The notes under the pieces: model-generated | What the model was told of the DNA's origin: nothing | What the model saw: the letters and a program-made list of their open reading frames with translations, nothing else | Database searches by the model: none | Part shown: positions 1-13,703 of the stretch, piece by piece | How positions within the stretch are numbered: position 1 is the stretch's first letter | Layout of the letters: the number at the start of each line of letters is the position of its first letter | Translations under genes and position numbers: made by a program | Assembly: GCA_014905825.1 (NCBI GenBank) | Contig: JACGCN010000094.1 | Span: 1-63,938 of the forward strand | Reading direction: 5' to 3' | DNA length: 63,938 nucleotides | Origin: Lyophyllum atratum | Lineage: Eukaryota > Basidiomycota > Agaricomycetes > Agaricales > Lyophyllaceae

Positions 1-387
1 GGATCTCTGTTCTATCTCGAAGACGACAACTAGGGGCCGTGGAAGACGACTGCCTCATACACTCATAGATTAGTACGTTATGTTCCTAGCGCTAAAGTGC
101 CGGGATATTGACGTACACTGCTTTCCTGTAGCCAGATCTCACTCTATTTATGGCCTCCTCACACACTGGCATTCCCGCATCTGTATAGTATCAACGCATA
201 GTTTTATCATCTCGTGGTATCGAGTAACAATACAAGATTTTTAAATGCTACTCAACCACCCGTCCCGGTAGTAGGCGTGGCATCCGTAATCGAAGACTGA
301 GGCAACCAAGCCGTCCTAGTATCTCGCGATGTGTCCTGTAAACTGTGAGGTGTCCTTGATATCAAGGACTCTGCGCTGCTGGCCCTT
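1..387. other. Left-end non-coding stretch
   Basis: I see no supportable gene here. It lies just downstream of the frataxin stop codon and probably holds its 3' untranslated region. Short open frames on both strands show no recognisable protein. Confidence 0.5.
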
Positions 388-1045
<658 letters not shown>

Positions 1046-1203
1046 GTCGTCGGAAACGAAGTCCAATATAGGGTTAGGTTCAGGGCCAGCTGACGTCGAT
1101 GCTACACAAGTTATGATCGTCATTCAACCAACGAGTTGTCCTAATCCATTGGTCTACCATTACACTGCACACTACATACATATATATATGAAACGCAAAC
1201 GTG

Positions 1204-4200
1204 TTAGCCTTTCCAATATATCGTTGCTTTTCATACTCCTTCCAGAGCGTTTTCATCGTGGACTTCCCCCCAGCATCAAGCGCGCCGACCATCATCGCGT
1301 CACGGCTATGATCTCATCATACTGCATAACGCGAATAAGCCGCGTTGCAGTTCCTTCCGGTGTTCCGAAGGCAGTAGGCATAGAGGGTCGTTCATGGCGT
1401 TATATAAGCCTTCAAGACATATGCCGCATGTTTTGAAAACGGCTTGGCGAGGGATTCCGCCTTTTGCGTGTCAAGGCTGGAAGCGTTATTTCGCACCATA
1501 CTTTTGGAGATCAATGCCTCGAGCAACCTAGCTAGGGCTTTGACCTCATCCACACCGAGGGGATGCTTGGCATTTAGCCATCTCGGTTGTGTGTCCGTCA
1601 CCAACAGGGTCTTGCTTGACACCTAGGCTTGGACGAACCGTACGGAGAGACATCAGGAGCTGGCGTAGAACGCTGCCGATGGTGAGGAAGTGTGTGAGTA
1701 ACCAGATCCCGGCGGAGTCGGATGAGAAGCGCTAGTGATGTTGATGATTTTGTGGAAGATGTCCAACGTTGTGTATCGCTGTCGTGGACATGAGAACCTG
1801 CCAAGAAGCTGGACAGAAGCTCCAGAGCCCGCCCATATCTCCAAGGCGCACGACTGCGGGCTACGAAGGGGTAGTGTAGGTCAAGATAAAGAACCGGGAC
1901 CTAGTACCATTGAACTTAACCTGTTCAGTACAAAGTGAGCAATGAATTCTAGTGTATGAAGCCTCAATTCCACAGGGCCCGTCAATCAAACCATGCAACC
2001 GGCAAAACATGTAGAGTCTGCGTCGAGAAGCTCTGCATTGTTTTCAGAGTACCTAGAAGATCGGTCATTAAATCTTATCTGACAAGCACAGGGGAAGGTA
2101 ATACCCTGTGGGTGGTCGCGGAGTAGTACACCCATAGAGATCCTGAGAATATGTGTGCGCTCTTCTGGCGCGCTTGTCGCTCTTCAGCGCCTCAGATAGG
2201 AGGTCCACCAGGTGGAGAATTCTGAGACAGAACGGTTACTATAGGTCTTCGACAGGCACCTGTCCACCTCCTGGCGATCTAAACATCGGTATACTTAGAA
2301 TACGATTGACGAGGGCGCAATCGGAAACCCCTACCAGATGGTCCGAGGATACGATGAGAGATACAGATGCTGCCAATATGAACTCCAGATGCGATAGACG
2401 GTCGCTTTCCGGACTGAGGTGAAACTCTTCTAGCAAAATAGCTAACGCGGGTGACACAATTCCGACCCCATATAGGCGGTGTGTCGCTCCGGCTTTGTGA
2501 TATAAGCTTGGTGATAAGATGTTTGCCAACGAGGGGGGTGTTCACATCTTCAATTCAAAATCATTCTAGAGACCGAGCAGGCGAAAACGAGGAACACACC
2601 TGTAATGACAAGCCATTTACCAAAGGAAAGCAACGAGCACCACAATATCATCAAGTCCGACTGGCGTTCAGCCGCTGTCGAGGCATCTGCTTCGAGCATA
2701 GACATTCTGGGCTGTGTTAATGTCGACAGTGTTTGATGAAGTTGTCGCAACGACAATTGAAGTTCGTCCGAGAAAACTGGGAAGAAGTCAGTATATGGGG
2801 CGCATCATGTATCTCAGGAATCACCTGGTGACTTTGAAATTCAATTCCAAAACCTCGATCATCGGGATAATACTGCGAGCACGAATGGTGCGTTCCAAAG
2901 GCTCCGTGTTGATTTGAGCGAAGGTACGCAGCAGGCTTAGGACTCCGTCAGGGGAAGATTTCTCCAACCTTCTGAACATTTCACTACAAAGAACATAAGA
3001 ACCAAATAACGAAAATGAGGGACTCGTACTTACAGAAAGAGGGATTCGATCAGGTGCATTGTCGCTGCAGTGTAATTTTCATCATGAGGTGATGGAAGAG
3101 CCTGTGACGACATAAGATGTTCCAAGGCATCACATATGTTTTGAATCTGCGGAAGACACTCTTAAGCAACAATACTTCGACAAATTGGGCAAAGCTCACC
3201 GATAAGTCGGACGAACTGGTGGACGAAAAAACGCGGCAAGGAAAGCGCGAAGCACAGTTAGGTGTTCGTAGTTCGATGCGGGTTGGTTATTCCACCCAAG
3301 GATGAGCCGGTCAAGAGTAAGAGCTCGTCGTGTGAACTCTGCCCGGCTTGAACGAGAAAAATACTCGACAGGAAAGATCAGCAGCAAACGATATGCACTG
3401 ATGACGCCTGATATCGACGCTCTACTGATGTCGGATCCATCTTCATCGGGCGCTGAGACTACTTTCCCGATGTACTCCAAAACAACCACTGCAAGAGTTG
3501 AATAAGCGGAAGCGGAGTAGGAGATAAAATGACATACTTCGGATCTTGGAAGTTCCCAGAATTGTGCGGAATCGAGGGTTTGCAAGAGCAGCGTCCGAGC
3601 TTGTAAGCCAGAGGATAACGTCTCTTCGGAGTCCCCGATATGATAGACATGATGACCTGAACGAGTCTCATTAACTGTTCCGTGGTTGCGAAAGACCTAC
3701 ACCAGAAATCAGAACCATTGGACAATGACAAGATACATTGCATACTCTATCACTGGAAGCCATCTCTCGGCAATCATATGCATGAGAGCCAATGCGCTTT
3801 CTTTCCTCCCATTTTCTCTGGCGTAAGGTGATGGGCCTGACCTGACCAAGAGGCCTTCGAGGTCTTAAAATTCCTTTCCAAATATGTCAATGCGTGATCA
3901 AATGCCGCTTGTGATTCAGTGTGTTCTCTTTTAAGTGCCATGTGGAATAGGAAGCGAGACTAGATGATTTCAGAAGTCAGGTTTTGCAGCAGAAGATCAG
4001 ACAGAGAGTACACGTACGAGTTCGATGAGCAGTTCAGGAAGCAATGTTTCACTTGGATTATTTCCGAAATTTTCTTACAGAGCTTTTCATCTTCAAAGGA
4101 TGGTGGAGAGACGTAGCCCGAGATATCCAGAGCATACTGGAGGCGGAGAGACGCTGCGGCAACGATAGAAAGTGACCAGGCATCGTCCCCTTCAAGCTTC

Positions 4201-6237
4201 TTCAATACCTTCATTGCTTTCTTCACTATGCGATGCGCAAACTTCCGAACATCGCGTAAAAGCGAAAGCAGTTCTTGTCGCATAGCCTCCGTGACTGCAT
4301 GCACTGGCAGTGAAGACAAGACAACAGTTGCGATGTGGGTTGACAAGGAAAAGACAACAGCCCAGTGATCTTGGGAGACAACAGGGCTGACAGAATCCAC
4401 GTCCATCGTCTTTCTCCGTTTTGGTGATCTCTCCTCGCCATCAACCCCGGTCGCTTCAAAATTCTCCCATGCATCTTTCAAAAAGCGGTAGATGAAATCT
4501 GTAGTTGGAAGTGCTTGGCCGCCGGCGAGGAATGTCTGTATAGCTTTCGACAGGTGCTGCAGGTGGGTAGCCTCGAACAACGGGCCTGAAAGAGACGTTG
4601 GTAAGCTTCGCTTGGTGAATCTTGAAACAAGGGTGTCTGGTGGGGTAAAAGTGCGGAGAAGAGAGTTTCGATGTATGTGTTCGCTGTCCTAGTCTTCGTG
4701 TGGTACGCGAGGATGAGATCCAGAAAAATCAAAGAAGAAAGGCTTGAGTCTCGCGACTTGAAATTGTAGGGGTGAGAGGCAGAATTAAATTAAGGATTTT
4801 TGAAAAACATACCAGAAGTAATTTTTGGAATATTCGAGGGACAAGGGGAACAATGAGATCGTAATCGATGCGAGCCAGAGCCGACAAGCTTTCCACAGCG
4901 TAGGTTCCAAGATCACTATTCGCTACATTTACGGAGTTGGGTCAGAACTAATCGAGAAAATTGCGCAAAAAAAGAAGGCAAATACATGTCTTGGCTTCAA
5001 GGTTCGCAAGCGCTTGCTCAATAATACGGTTAAGTAGCACCTCGGCTTCCACTTGTTTGCGATTGAAAAGAGCCTCCCGGTCCATCAAGGAAAGTAGGGA
5101 AACTGTAGCGGACCATGATTGAGTTGTTTGCTCGCGTCCATCCGACATAGACAGGCAGGAGGCAAAGAATCGCATGCGTAAGACTGAATTTCTGCGTTGG
5201 CAGTTGCGGGGAGTTGAGCAGAACCTTGGCTAACTAGAGCCCCGCGGTGTCTCTTGATGGATTCAATATACGAGGAGAAGATGCGCGGAAGGACGGAGTA
5301 GATTTCGAGGTTGGAGGATAGAACGGGCGCTATAGATTCGAAGAGGGCGTTCTCCGTCTTGGAATCGCGCGTCTGTCGTAGGATATCAAGATTAAAGAGA
5401 GTCTCCGCCCCTGCATTATAGATAGCGTCAAGGAGAGACTTGTGAGGCTCGTCTGTGGTTGATTGTGCTGCACATTCTAGCCAGCTAGGTAGATAGTCTT
5501 GCAAAAATGCCGTGTAGACCTGACATACCATATGATTAGTCAACGAATCGCAGACTAGCTTGATGCCAATACCTTTTTTTTGTTGGACGAATTCCAAAGA
5601 GAGTTCCTGTACGATGATGTGACCACATTCCCAATGCACGCGAGGTTCTCGTCAGGTTGTGTGGTCGAAATGTATGTATCCATGAATGAGCCAAAGCACT
5701 CTATAATTGCTTCCGTATTGAGTTTTTGAATCGCGAGGGGCCATATTACTGCAAGGCAAGGAGAAACGACCCGGAGGAGAGATTCACGGGGCAAGGTGTC
5801 CAGGCCTTTCAGCAGGCCGAATAATGAGAGCAGAGTCGGTGCAAAAGGGAAGCGGTTTAAGAGCACTGGCAACCATGTCTTTAGGGGCCGCGCATGTGTT
5901 TCTGCAGCCTGCTTGCTGGACGACGATATAACATCGTACAAGAGGGTCCAGAAACGAACGTCTAGAATCGGATTTGACGCTCTACAGTTATCAATGTTAC
6001 GATTTAGCATAGGAAATAGGTAAGTTTGGGTATTCCGCACATTTCCCTGTCCTTTTCCTTGACAAGCTTGCTCAGGATCCATTCCACAATGACCTCAGCC
6101 TTGTTAGGAACATGGAAAGACGCGTCGTCCCATACTTGTCTCGCGATCTCGATCTTGTATTGACTTCCAGGGGAAGGGGGATCGGAAGCTGCCTTCAAGG
6201 CTCGAACAAAGCCTTGAAATGTTTGAACTGAGGCCAT
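1204..6237 (-). CDS. URB2: URB2/NPA2-like nucleolar pre-ribosome assembly protein (frame broken)
   Basis: URB2 (NPA2) acts in the nucleolus in early 60S pre-ribosomal particles. The start at 6235-6237 (MASVQTFQGFVRALKAA) leads into a long alpha-helical protein of roughly 1,400-1,500 residues. Clear introns lie at 5982-6040 and 5520-5572, with more downstream. The C-terminal URB2/NPA2 domain is recognisable from LARLLEALISKSMVR, KAESLAKPFSKHAAYVLKAY and the end KTLWKEYEKQRYIGK. At least eleven one-base frame breaks are inferred, near 1209, 1314, 1400, 1613, 1681, 2773, 3634, 3813, 4054, 4585 and 5181; most are one-base losses in runs of the same base. The true stop is probably 1204-1206 after correcting the last break. 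Exon boundaries between about 2.0 and 3.6 kb are uncertain. Assignment rests on remembered family motifs at the C-terminus and overall length. Confidence 0.75.
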
Positions 6238-6530
6238 GGCAGGTCCGAGACGAGTCGGCGAGAATCCGCGAGATCAAGGTCTGATAGGTCAGGTCCAAAA
6301 AAATCCTCCACGTGATGATCATGGTCTGCTGCTTATGTAAACATCTGCTTCGCTTGAACCTGGTCCTCCGACGCGCCGCTTCCGTCCTCCGAGCACGTTG
6401 TCAACGTCCGTTTGCCTTCGCTTCCTCCAGCATTTACGAGGGGTGACTCGCGATGAAGGACATACTGTCTTATTAACGCCCACACTACGAACTCTAGATA
6501 TCGAAACTTCCTCTAACTCTATCCTAAACT

Positions 6531-8150
6531 ATGGCTGCGGCCCTAGATGCGATTTCTTCCACTCTTCAATGCGAGATTCTTCAACGCGAAGAATACGAAG
6601 TTTTAGAGGTGCGTTCGCGCGTGTGCTACGGTCTCCTACAAGGTAATAAATTTATATATGCAGTCTATCTATCCCGAATGTGTTTCGAGCAAGTTCGCAG
6701 ATAAGTCCTTGAGGCTGGAGATACCAGTCGAATTCGATGGTCCTCGAGCGGTCCATGTAGTCCAAGACGAATCTTTGACCACTTCAGATGCTCCTGAGCC
6801 TAATTCTCAGATAATACTTTCCCTGTCATCATTGCCATCTCTTATGATCAACGCCATCTTGCCAGCATCTTACCCACTGGAGAGCCCCCCGACCCTGACG
6901 AGCGTCCGTGCATCACACCTCTGGCTACCTCATATCTGCCGTCTGCAGGACAGTCTTATAGAAATGTGGCAACCTGGAGAGGGGGTCCTGTATACTTGGA
7001 TCGAGTATCTACGAAACGGAGAATTCCTCCAGTCACATTCCCTTACGTCCTTGGATGATCATAAACAAATCATTCGGTGTGTATTCTAATCGGAAAAGAC
7101 TTGACGGAATATAAATTGTCTCTAGATTACCGCATCCTTCGCCGCGGATTCTAGCCAAACTGCTCGAGGACTCTGACGCGTCTGCCACCTCGTTGCGATT
7201 TTCCCAAAATTCCTACCCGTGCTCGATTTGCCTTTCTTCGTTCAAGGGATCGAAATGTGTACTGCTCTCCTGTGCCCATGTTTTTCTGCCGGACGTGTCT
7301 GGAAGACTTTTGGAGCCTGTGCATCGCAGAAGGCGAAGTCGGCAGAGTTGGATGTCCGGACCCTGCGTGTGTGAAAGCGAACCGTGAAGCAGACGCCGAA
7401 GAAGTGGCGCGAGTCGTTACGGAAACAGAAGTGGATAGATGGCGATGGCTAAGAGAAAAGCGGAACCTAGAAAGAGGTAGATCTAAGACAGCTCTCGAAA
7501 ACAAATTCATAACGATCTTCTAGACCCTTCGATTGTGCATTGTCCGATGGCGTTTTGCCAAACCCCGGTTCCCAAGCCAGCCGAAGTAGACGGCGGTTCG
7601 GGTTACGACAGACTGAGGTCATGCCCAGCATGTTCCTTTTCGTTCTGCGCGTTCTGCCGGCGGACATGGTACAGACGAATGTTCTCTTGTGATGACTCTA
7701 TCCTTACGAAAGCCCTAGGCATGGACCCATCACGGCATGTCCGATTGCGCACTCGGAGAAAACTAATATTGGAGTATCTGAACCTCCCCGAGGGTTCCGC
7801 TGAGCGCCAGTTTATCGAGAAAAGGTTCGGGAGAGCGAATGTATTGAAACTCGTTGCACATTACGAGGAGGAGCAGGCGAACAAGGAATGGCTGCAGGCA
7901 TCGACGATGGCGTGCCCCGGATGCGAGGTGCATGTGGAAAAGTCGCTGGGGTGCAACCACGTACGTCTGGAGTATTTTTTTCGGGATTGGGCGCTGAGTC
8001 GGCGAACAGATGACATGCGTAAAATGCCGACAACATTTCTGCTACCGCTGCGGGGCGAAGCTGCCTGCAGATGACGCTTACACACATTTCTCGACGGTGG
8101 GGCACCGGTGTTACAATAAGCTATTTGACTTTCAGGAAGTAGAAGAATAG
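6531..8150 (+). CDS. RWD-RBR E3 ubiquitin ligase (RNF14/ITT1 type)
   Basis: RING-between-RING ligases pass ubiquitin through a catalytic cysteine in RING2; RNF14/ITT1 members carry an N-terminal RWD domain. Here exons 1 and 2 (6531-6608 and from 6664) encode the RWD domain, including the YPLESPP turn. After a 49-nt intron (7077-7125), exon 3 has RING1 (YPCSICLSSF, CAHVF, CRTCLEDFW). The IBR follows (CPACSFSFCAFCRRTW), then RING2 with CPGCEVHVEKSLGCNH, the GCNH cysteine being the expected catalytic residue; an intron interrupts directly after NH. The protein ends at 8148-8150. Two one-base insertions break the frame: the T run 7281-7285 and the A run 7759-7762. It is divergent from URB2 (293 bp between starts). 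ITT1 in yeast affects translation termination, but the function here is inferred only from the family. Confidence 0.85.
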
Positions 8151-8363
8151 ATCAGACATGGAGTGAATGGTTGTGAGACAGCTGGGAAAGCGAATTGAAA
8201 GCCCGCGTGTGTTTTTTTTGGGCGTGGTCCGCCTGAGACCTGTCGGATTAGTTTGTTGCGTTTTATATCTTGCAGTCGCTGGACGGTCTACCCGACCGCC
8301 GTTGATACCACTTCTGTGTCAATACCCGCCTATCCACATACCCGCCCTCCTCTTCACACAGAC

Positions 8364-11300
8364 ATGGATGTCTACACCACATCTTTTACTTATCCACGCC
8401 GGTCGCGTCATAGTCACCCTTCCTCTGCAAACCCCTCTCCCCCCAACACCGATGCCTACACACACGATGCAACCACAAACCAGGACACAGAGGCTATCCA
8501 GAAGCTCGCAATGATGGCCATGTCTCTCCACGGCTGTCACGTATCCTACTTTCTCGCAGACCACGGCAGAGGCTGGAATTTCCACATTACCGGGGCCTAT
8601 CAGCAGGTCATGGTCACCCGAGGTATGATTCTCAAGGAGTGTCCCATCCAGGTACGTACTTTGTCTCTCTTCTATCCAGCCCCGACTGACGTACTAGCCA
8701 CACAAGCACCGCGCAGCCATCAAGGTGACTCGCTCCGAGATTCTCGACTCTCCTTCTTCGAAGCCTGCTTTGAAGCCTGAAGTTAGGCGTAGACTCGACG
8801 AGATTGCCTCCCAGACCCTTGCCCACATCGCAGTCGTGAACAGTCCGCTCTCGCTATCCAACCGCACCCCTCCGGATGGAATCAGCAGCAGCGCTGGTTG
8901 GTCAGGGCTTGAGACTGAGCGGGTCTGTGAGTTGGTCATCACTGGCCACGAAGACTCTGTAGAGCTCGCCCGAGTCAGGCTGCTTGTCATGTTGGACGAA
9001 TTGGTGAGTGGTTTTCTTCCATCATCCATACCAGTCTGACCATGTCTTAGAGTGGTCTACATTCAGAACTCTGTGAAATCGATCACAAGTTGCATGCTAT
9101 CACAGCAGGAAGGAAACGCAGCGTCCTGCAATCAATCCAGGAGGAAACTGCAACCAACATCTACTTCCCGTCTCCCCTGCAGGGTCTCATGGGTCCCGAG
9201 CTCGGCACCTCGGTGGGGAACTACCGCAACAGCAATGTGATCTGGATCACGGGCGAATTCTTTGGCGTTCAGCGGGCGCGGGATATGTTGTACCAATTTT
9301 CTGTCACCAAGGTATGTTTTGTCCGCTTCACAGTCAAGTTATGTATTTCATATCAGCACCAGAGCAAGTCTGTCATCTCTAGGGACACTGCCATTTTGCC
9401 TCGTAAACTGGATTGGATGGTCACAGACAGAGCCGAGGACCTTAGATCCGTTATGTCCGACAATGCCACATTCATTCATTTCCCGCCTCTCGGTAGCTCT
9501 ACAAGTTTGATCACAGTCTACGGGGATCATAGGGTCAACATCCAACGTACTATTAGATCTATCATGCAACTCGTGAGTCGACTCAGGCATTATTTCGTAT
9601 CATCTCACTAACCCCCCCACCCAGGCCTGCCAATACTACGTTGGGTCGTTCTGGCTCCTTCCCATGCAATTCAATGCCCTCTTACCCCCGGCGACGCTTA
9701 ACGCATCTGCGGTTACGACACTCCTTAAACAAATTTCCATGACAACTGGCGCCGAAGTTGTTTTCAAAAGCATGTGCTTCGAGGTTCACGGTCTTGAACA
9801 CGAAGTTCGGTCCGCAGTCAGCATGATAATGGAGTTAGACATCATCAAGGTATGGAGTCCACTCTTTTGGTCCAGCCCTGACTAACTGCGCCTCACAGGC
9901 TTTCCATCACGAAATCCGCTTCCAAATCGAGCTCTCCAACGATCATCGCGAGTTCATCAGTGGAAAGAAGAACGGAAAGATTAACAAGATTATGCAAACC
10001 ACCAATGTCAAAATCAAGTTTGAAACCTTCAACGACCACAACTTCCTCATCGACATAGCCGGTCCCGATAACTCTGTGCTCCAAGGCCTTTCCCTCTTAC
10101 AAGAAGAACTACCAGCCGAGATCTCGTTTCATGTCCCGGAGGCATATCACAAACGCATCATTGGAGTCGGCGGCCGGAGCATCCAACGTATCATGAAGAA
10201 GTTTGGTGTCTATGTTAAATTCTCTAATGCCGAAGAGTTCGCTGCTCTCGGTGGCTACAACGACAACGATGATAATGTCGTCGCCCGGACTCCAGCCAAA
10301 AACGCTATTAATCTAGATAATCTTAAACAATCTGTCATGGAGCTGGTCAACCCCAAGGTACGAAGTCCTCTCCTCTCCCACCACTGCCCACTAAACATCC
10401 ATACATTCAGGACAAAGATTACGTTAATGAGACTGTATCAATTCCCAGGCGCTATCACAGAACGCTTTTGGGCGAAAAGAGTATCTTCATTCATGACATT
10501 GAGACGAAAACGAACTCCTCCATGCGATTCCCGGACAAGGAAACTGCGTCGGATATTGTAACAATTTTTGGGCCTGAAAGTCAGGTGCAGATCGCAGCTG
10601 CTATGCTTCTGGTAAGTCTTGTTGCCCAAAGACGCAGACCTCCAGTTTAGTGTCGTTTAGGATCACGTACCATTCGAAGCGGACATGGCTGTTCCTCCCA
10701 GTGCTGAACTTCCCCGAGTCCTGGCGACCCCCGACTTCAACAACCTCGTTGAGCGCGTCAAACGCGAACTCCAGGTCTCCATCGTGCCCAACATCAAAAC
10801 GCCGAGCCCAGCCAACGGCCACGCCGAAAACGAAGCCCCGACGGATATCTCGTTCAAGTTCCGATGCCAGCGTAGCAACAGCGATTTCCTCATCACCGCC
10901 CGCGAAATGCTGGAGCAGTTCCTTCTGAACCACAATATACACGTCTACCCGTCGCCTACAGCGCACATCCACAAACGCGGTGATTCCTTTGCAGATTCGT
11001 TCCCCCACTTCGATAGCAAAGTACTTGCCACAACGAAGACTAGGGGGCATGGTTAGTTGCTTTGCTTATCAATCGGTTTCGTTCCTCACAAATTTCTTTT
11101 AGAATCTGTTGATATGGGCCGACCAGACGTCGGAGATCGCAGGCTCCGACTCGCCAACTCGTCACCTGACGTGAAGGCGCTGTTCAATTCCCCGTCCTAT
11201 ATCTACAACTTGGATGAACATGACGACCCGGAGTCGGGCTATATGCCTCCTGGTCCTGCAATCGAATATTGGACACCTTTACCTCCGATTGTGAGTACTC

Positions 11301-11734
11301 ACGCCCACCCAGCTTGAGCCCACTGACCTTTTTCGGTACAGGGATCTGGCATCCCACACCGCACGAGGCATTCTGAAGATGCGATCAAAAGGGGATCTGA
11401 TTCACTCCTTGAATCTAAGCTAAAGGAGCAGATTTCTAAACCGCGGTCGTTGCAAAATCGCGCCCAGTCACTTGACCTGACGTTCTCGCTCTCCCGCATC
11501 ACGGAGTCTTCTTCGAGGCTGCCTCCACCTGAGTCACCGACGACGTCCACTGGTGATACGGGAGGCAATTCAAGCCCCACATCTGCTACCGCCCCTTCGT
11601 TCCCCAGCGTATACGGGCCACCTATGTCGGGACGGCCCGCAGTGGTCGGCTCAGCTCAGAGCAGATCTGACCGCGCCCTCGACGAGGACGCAATTGATGA
11701 GGTTTCACGAGTCATATCCAATCTCGGCTTGTAA
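8364..11734 (+). CDS. Multi-KH-domain RNA-binding protein
   Basis: A cytoplasmic-type RNA-binding protein of about 1,000 residues is encoded by about ten exons that all join in phase (for example introns 8652-8697 and from 9004). Several KH modules are visible: GKKNGKINKIMQTTNVKI, HKRIIGVGGRSIQRIMKKF, and RYHRTLLGEKSIFIHDIE, each with a G-rich GxxG-like loop. The last ~200 residues are Ser/Pro/Thr-rich and probably disordered, ending ISNLGL at 11734. The layout resembles the yeast YLL032C / fission yeast mug60 group and, more loosely, Bicaudal-C, but I cannot choose between them without a search. The start is the first ATG in frame, at 8364, followed by a low-complexity Ser/His/Pro N-terminus. 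No frame breaks, unlike the genes to its left. Confidence 0.8.
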
Positions 11735-12044
11735 CCTCAGGTCCTACCTAACCAAACACGCGTATGGCTTCACAGAGTCTGTCGAATTGTACAAAAGTAC
11801 GACTTGTATACAAACGGACTAGAGTGTTCTTGGCTTCGCTTCCTTCTACTACTCCCCTTTCCTTTCTATCCACAGCGGCGCGGATCCGTCTGCACATACG
11901 TACCATACAGCTATATGTTATGCGTTTCTGATCCTCTATCTGTATATTATCTTTCCTGCAGTGGTGGGCTGGTCGTATCTTTATCCTTTCACTAATTGGC
12001 TATGGTATTACATCAAAAGTCCGGGGCTGAATGAAAGACCTTGA
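11735..12044. other. Convergent intergenic region
   Basis: This 310-bp gap lies between the 3' ends of the KH-protein gene and the V-ATPase C gene. It should hold both 3' untranslated regions. No further gene is visible. Confidence 0.6.
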
Positions 12045-13639
12045 TTAATAGATGATCCACGGAACCTCGAACAGTACAAAGTCAAAGAACTCTTGGTCCA
12101 TGAGAGACTGGTATTCTCCAATGAACTCCTCTCCCTCGCCTTTCTTTCCTTTCGTTTTGCGGCTGGAACGTGGACTAAGATATGTAAAGTGTGATTGGAG
12201 GACACTGAATGTCTTCTTGGTAGTCCTGGGGTCAGGCTAGTCCATACCCCGTAAGTAAACGATGCCAACAGTGAGGAGCGAACAGTACCTTCACCACAAG
12301 CCCGAGGTAATTCGCTGGGAGCCCGTATCGGAGAACACTCTCAACAAACAGACGGACAACTTTCAGGTGGACTAGAAGCTGGAAAGATTCAGAGAAATTT
12401 GTTCTTGACAGTCGAAGAAGTTCCGTCTTTGCATCTTGCCATCAGCTTTTATGCACGCCCAAAAAAGTAGAGCATACCCAAAGTTCCTTTTCGGTCGTAT
12501 CGGCTGTCTCAAGCTCCTCTCGCTGTTTGATTAGTTCCTCTTCGGAGAAGACAAAGTCCCGAAGGATAAACCTGGGCGACAGAATAGTGAGAAGCCGATT
12601 GAGAAGCTTGACGTGGATGCGACGCACTTGTTTTCCCTACATGCCTGTACGAGCTCGTCATGTATCCTTCTGAACACCACGACAGCGAATAGAGAATATT
12701 CATCATCCGAAGCAATTAACCTAAATCCTCCCATTAAGCGAGCTGAAGTGGATCTCAAAGTCAAAGCAAAGAACACAAACTTTGAAGATCGAGGAACCAC
12801 CATGGAGGCTAATCTTTCATACTTGGCGTTCCACTCCTTCACGAGCGCTCTTGTAATTGGTTAATGGAATCATGACAAGTAGTGGGATTCCGCTTACCTT
12901 GGTACGGCGACAAGAAGCGTTTCAAGGTATTCAGAGTCGTGAATGAAATCCTCCTTCGAGACCACATCAGCCAAGGAGCGTACTGAGAGATTGCCCCTGA
13001 TTAGATCTATCAGAACTGGTCTTGAAGTTTATTCAGAACCGGTTACATCTTCTTTCGTTGCATCTGAGTCAATGAACCCTTGACAAGATTATAATTGTTC
13101 AGTTTGGCCTTCATGGCGTTGTCGATGGAAGTCATTTCCTGAGATACATTTCATGTCACCCGGTTGAATAGGGCGAAAGGAATCAATATGCGCACCGTTC
13201 CCAACGACTCGACGATCTCTCGTAAATCTTTCTGCACACCGTAACGACCGCCGTCCCACTTCCAGCCTTTCAGAAGGTAATCATCCACGCGCTTTTCGTC
13301 GACGAGAACGTGTTGTGAAAGCTTCACGGGGTCGTTGTTTAGCAGGCTTCGGAGGGTATCCACGGTTTTCGCGACCGTGGCAGTAAAGAAAGCTTCTTGC
13401 TTTGGTATTTCTTCAGAAAGGCTGATTAGACCGTCAAGGGTGCCAGTCTATTACATGCGTCATTGGAAGTATCCGGATGGGGTCGCCTTACAACAGACCT
13501 TGAACGACGGGATCTCGAATTGTGAAAGTCCAGTGGACTTCGACTGATGATCCAGCTTGGAACGTAATTCCTGGTACAATCCTTCAGCGTCACCATCGTT
13601 GGGCACAGCGATGAGCCAAGAGCTCTGATCCGAGGGCAT
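12045..13639 (-). CDS. VMA5: V-type proton ATPase subunit C
   Basis: Subunit C links the V1 sector to the stator of the vacuolar proton pump and is involved in reversible V1-Vo assembly. The start at 13637-13639 ([19 protein letters not shown]) is the usual family N-terminus. Later exons give [75 protein letters not shown] and [19 protein letters not shown], all hallmarks of subunit C. The protein, close to 390 residues, ends with [13 protein letters not shown] at 12045-12047. All introns splice in phase and no frame break is seen. An ATG 15 nt upstream is also in frame but is less like the family start. It starts 64 bp from the divergent sulfurtransferase gene, so the two must share promoter DNA. 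Confidence 0.95.
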
Positions 13640-13703
13640 TGTCGTATAGAGCAAGGTGTGTGTTTACCTCTATTGTATTCAGAAGTTGTCCCTAACTTGA
13701 AGG
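13640..13703. promoter_or_regulatory. Compact bidirectional promoter, VMA5/TUM1
   Basis: Only 64 bp separate the two divergent start codons. Transcription start sites and at least part of both promoters must lie here or overlap the coding ends. No TATA box is evident. Confidence 0.5.

Noticed and set aside
1200..1295. GALDAGGKST stretch on minus that looks like a P-loop of a small GTPase or G-alpha
   Set aside because: The following KTLWKEYEKQRYIGK and the upstream KPFSKHAAYVLKAY identify it as the C-terminus of URB2; no other GTPase motif is present.
3460..3540. Possible intron inside URB2 at GTATGTC...TTGCAG
   Set aside because: Removing it shifts the frame, while reading through stays open; kept as unresolved coding sequence.
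5796..6023. Open frame on plus within URB2
   Set aside because: Lies opposite a good URB2 exon and crosses an intron border; no independent evidence.
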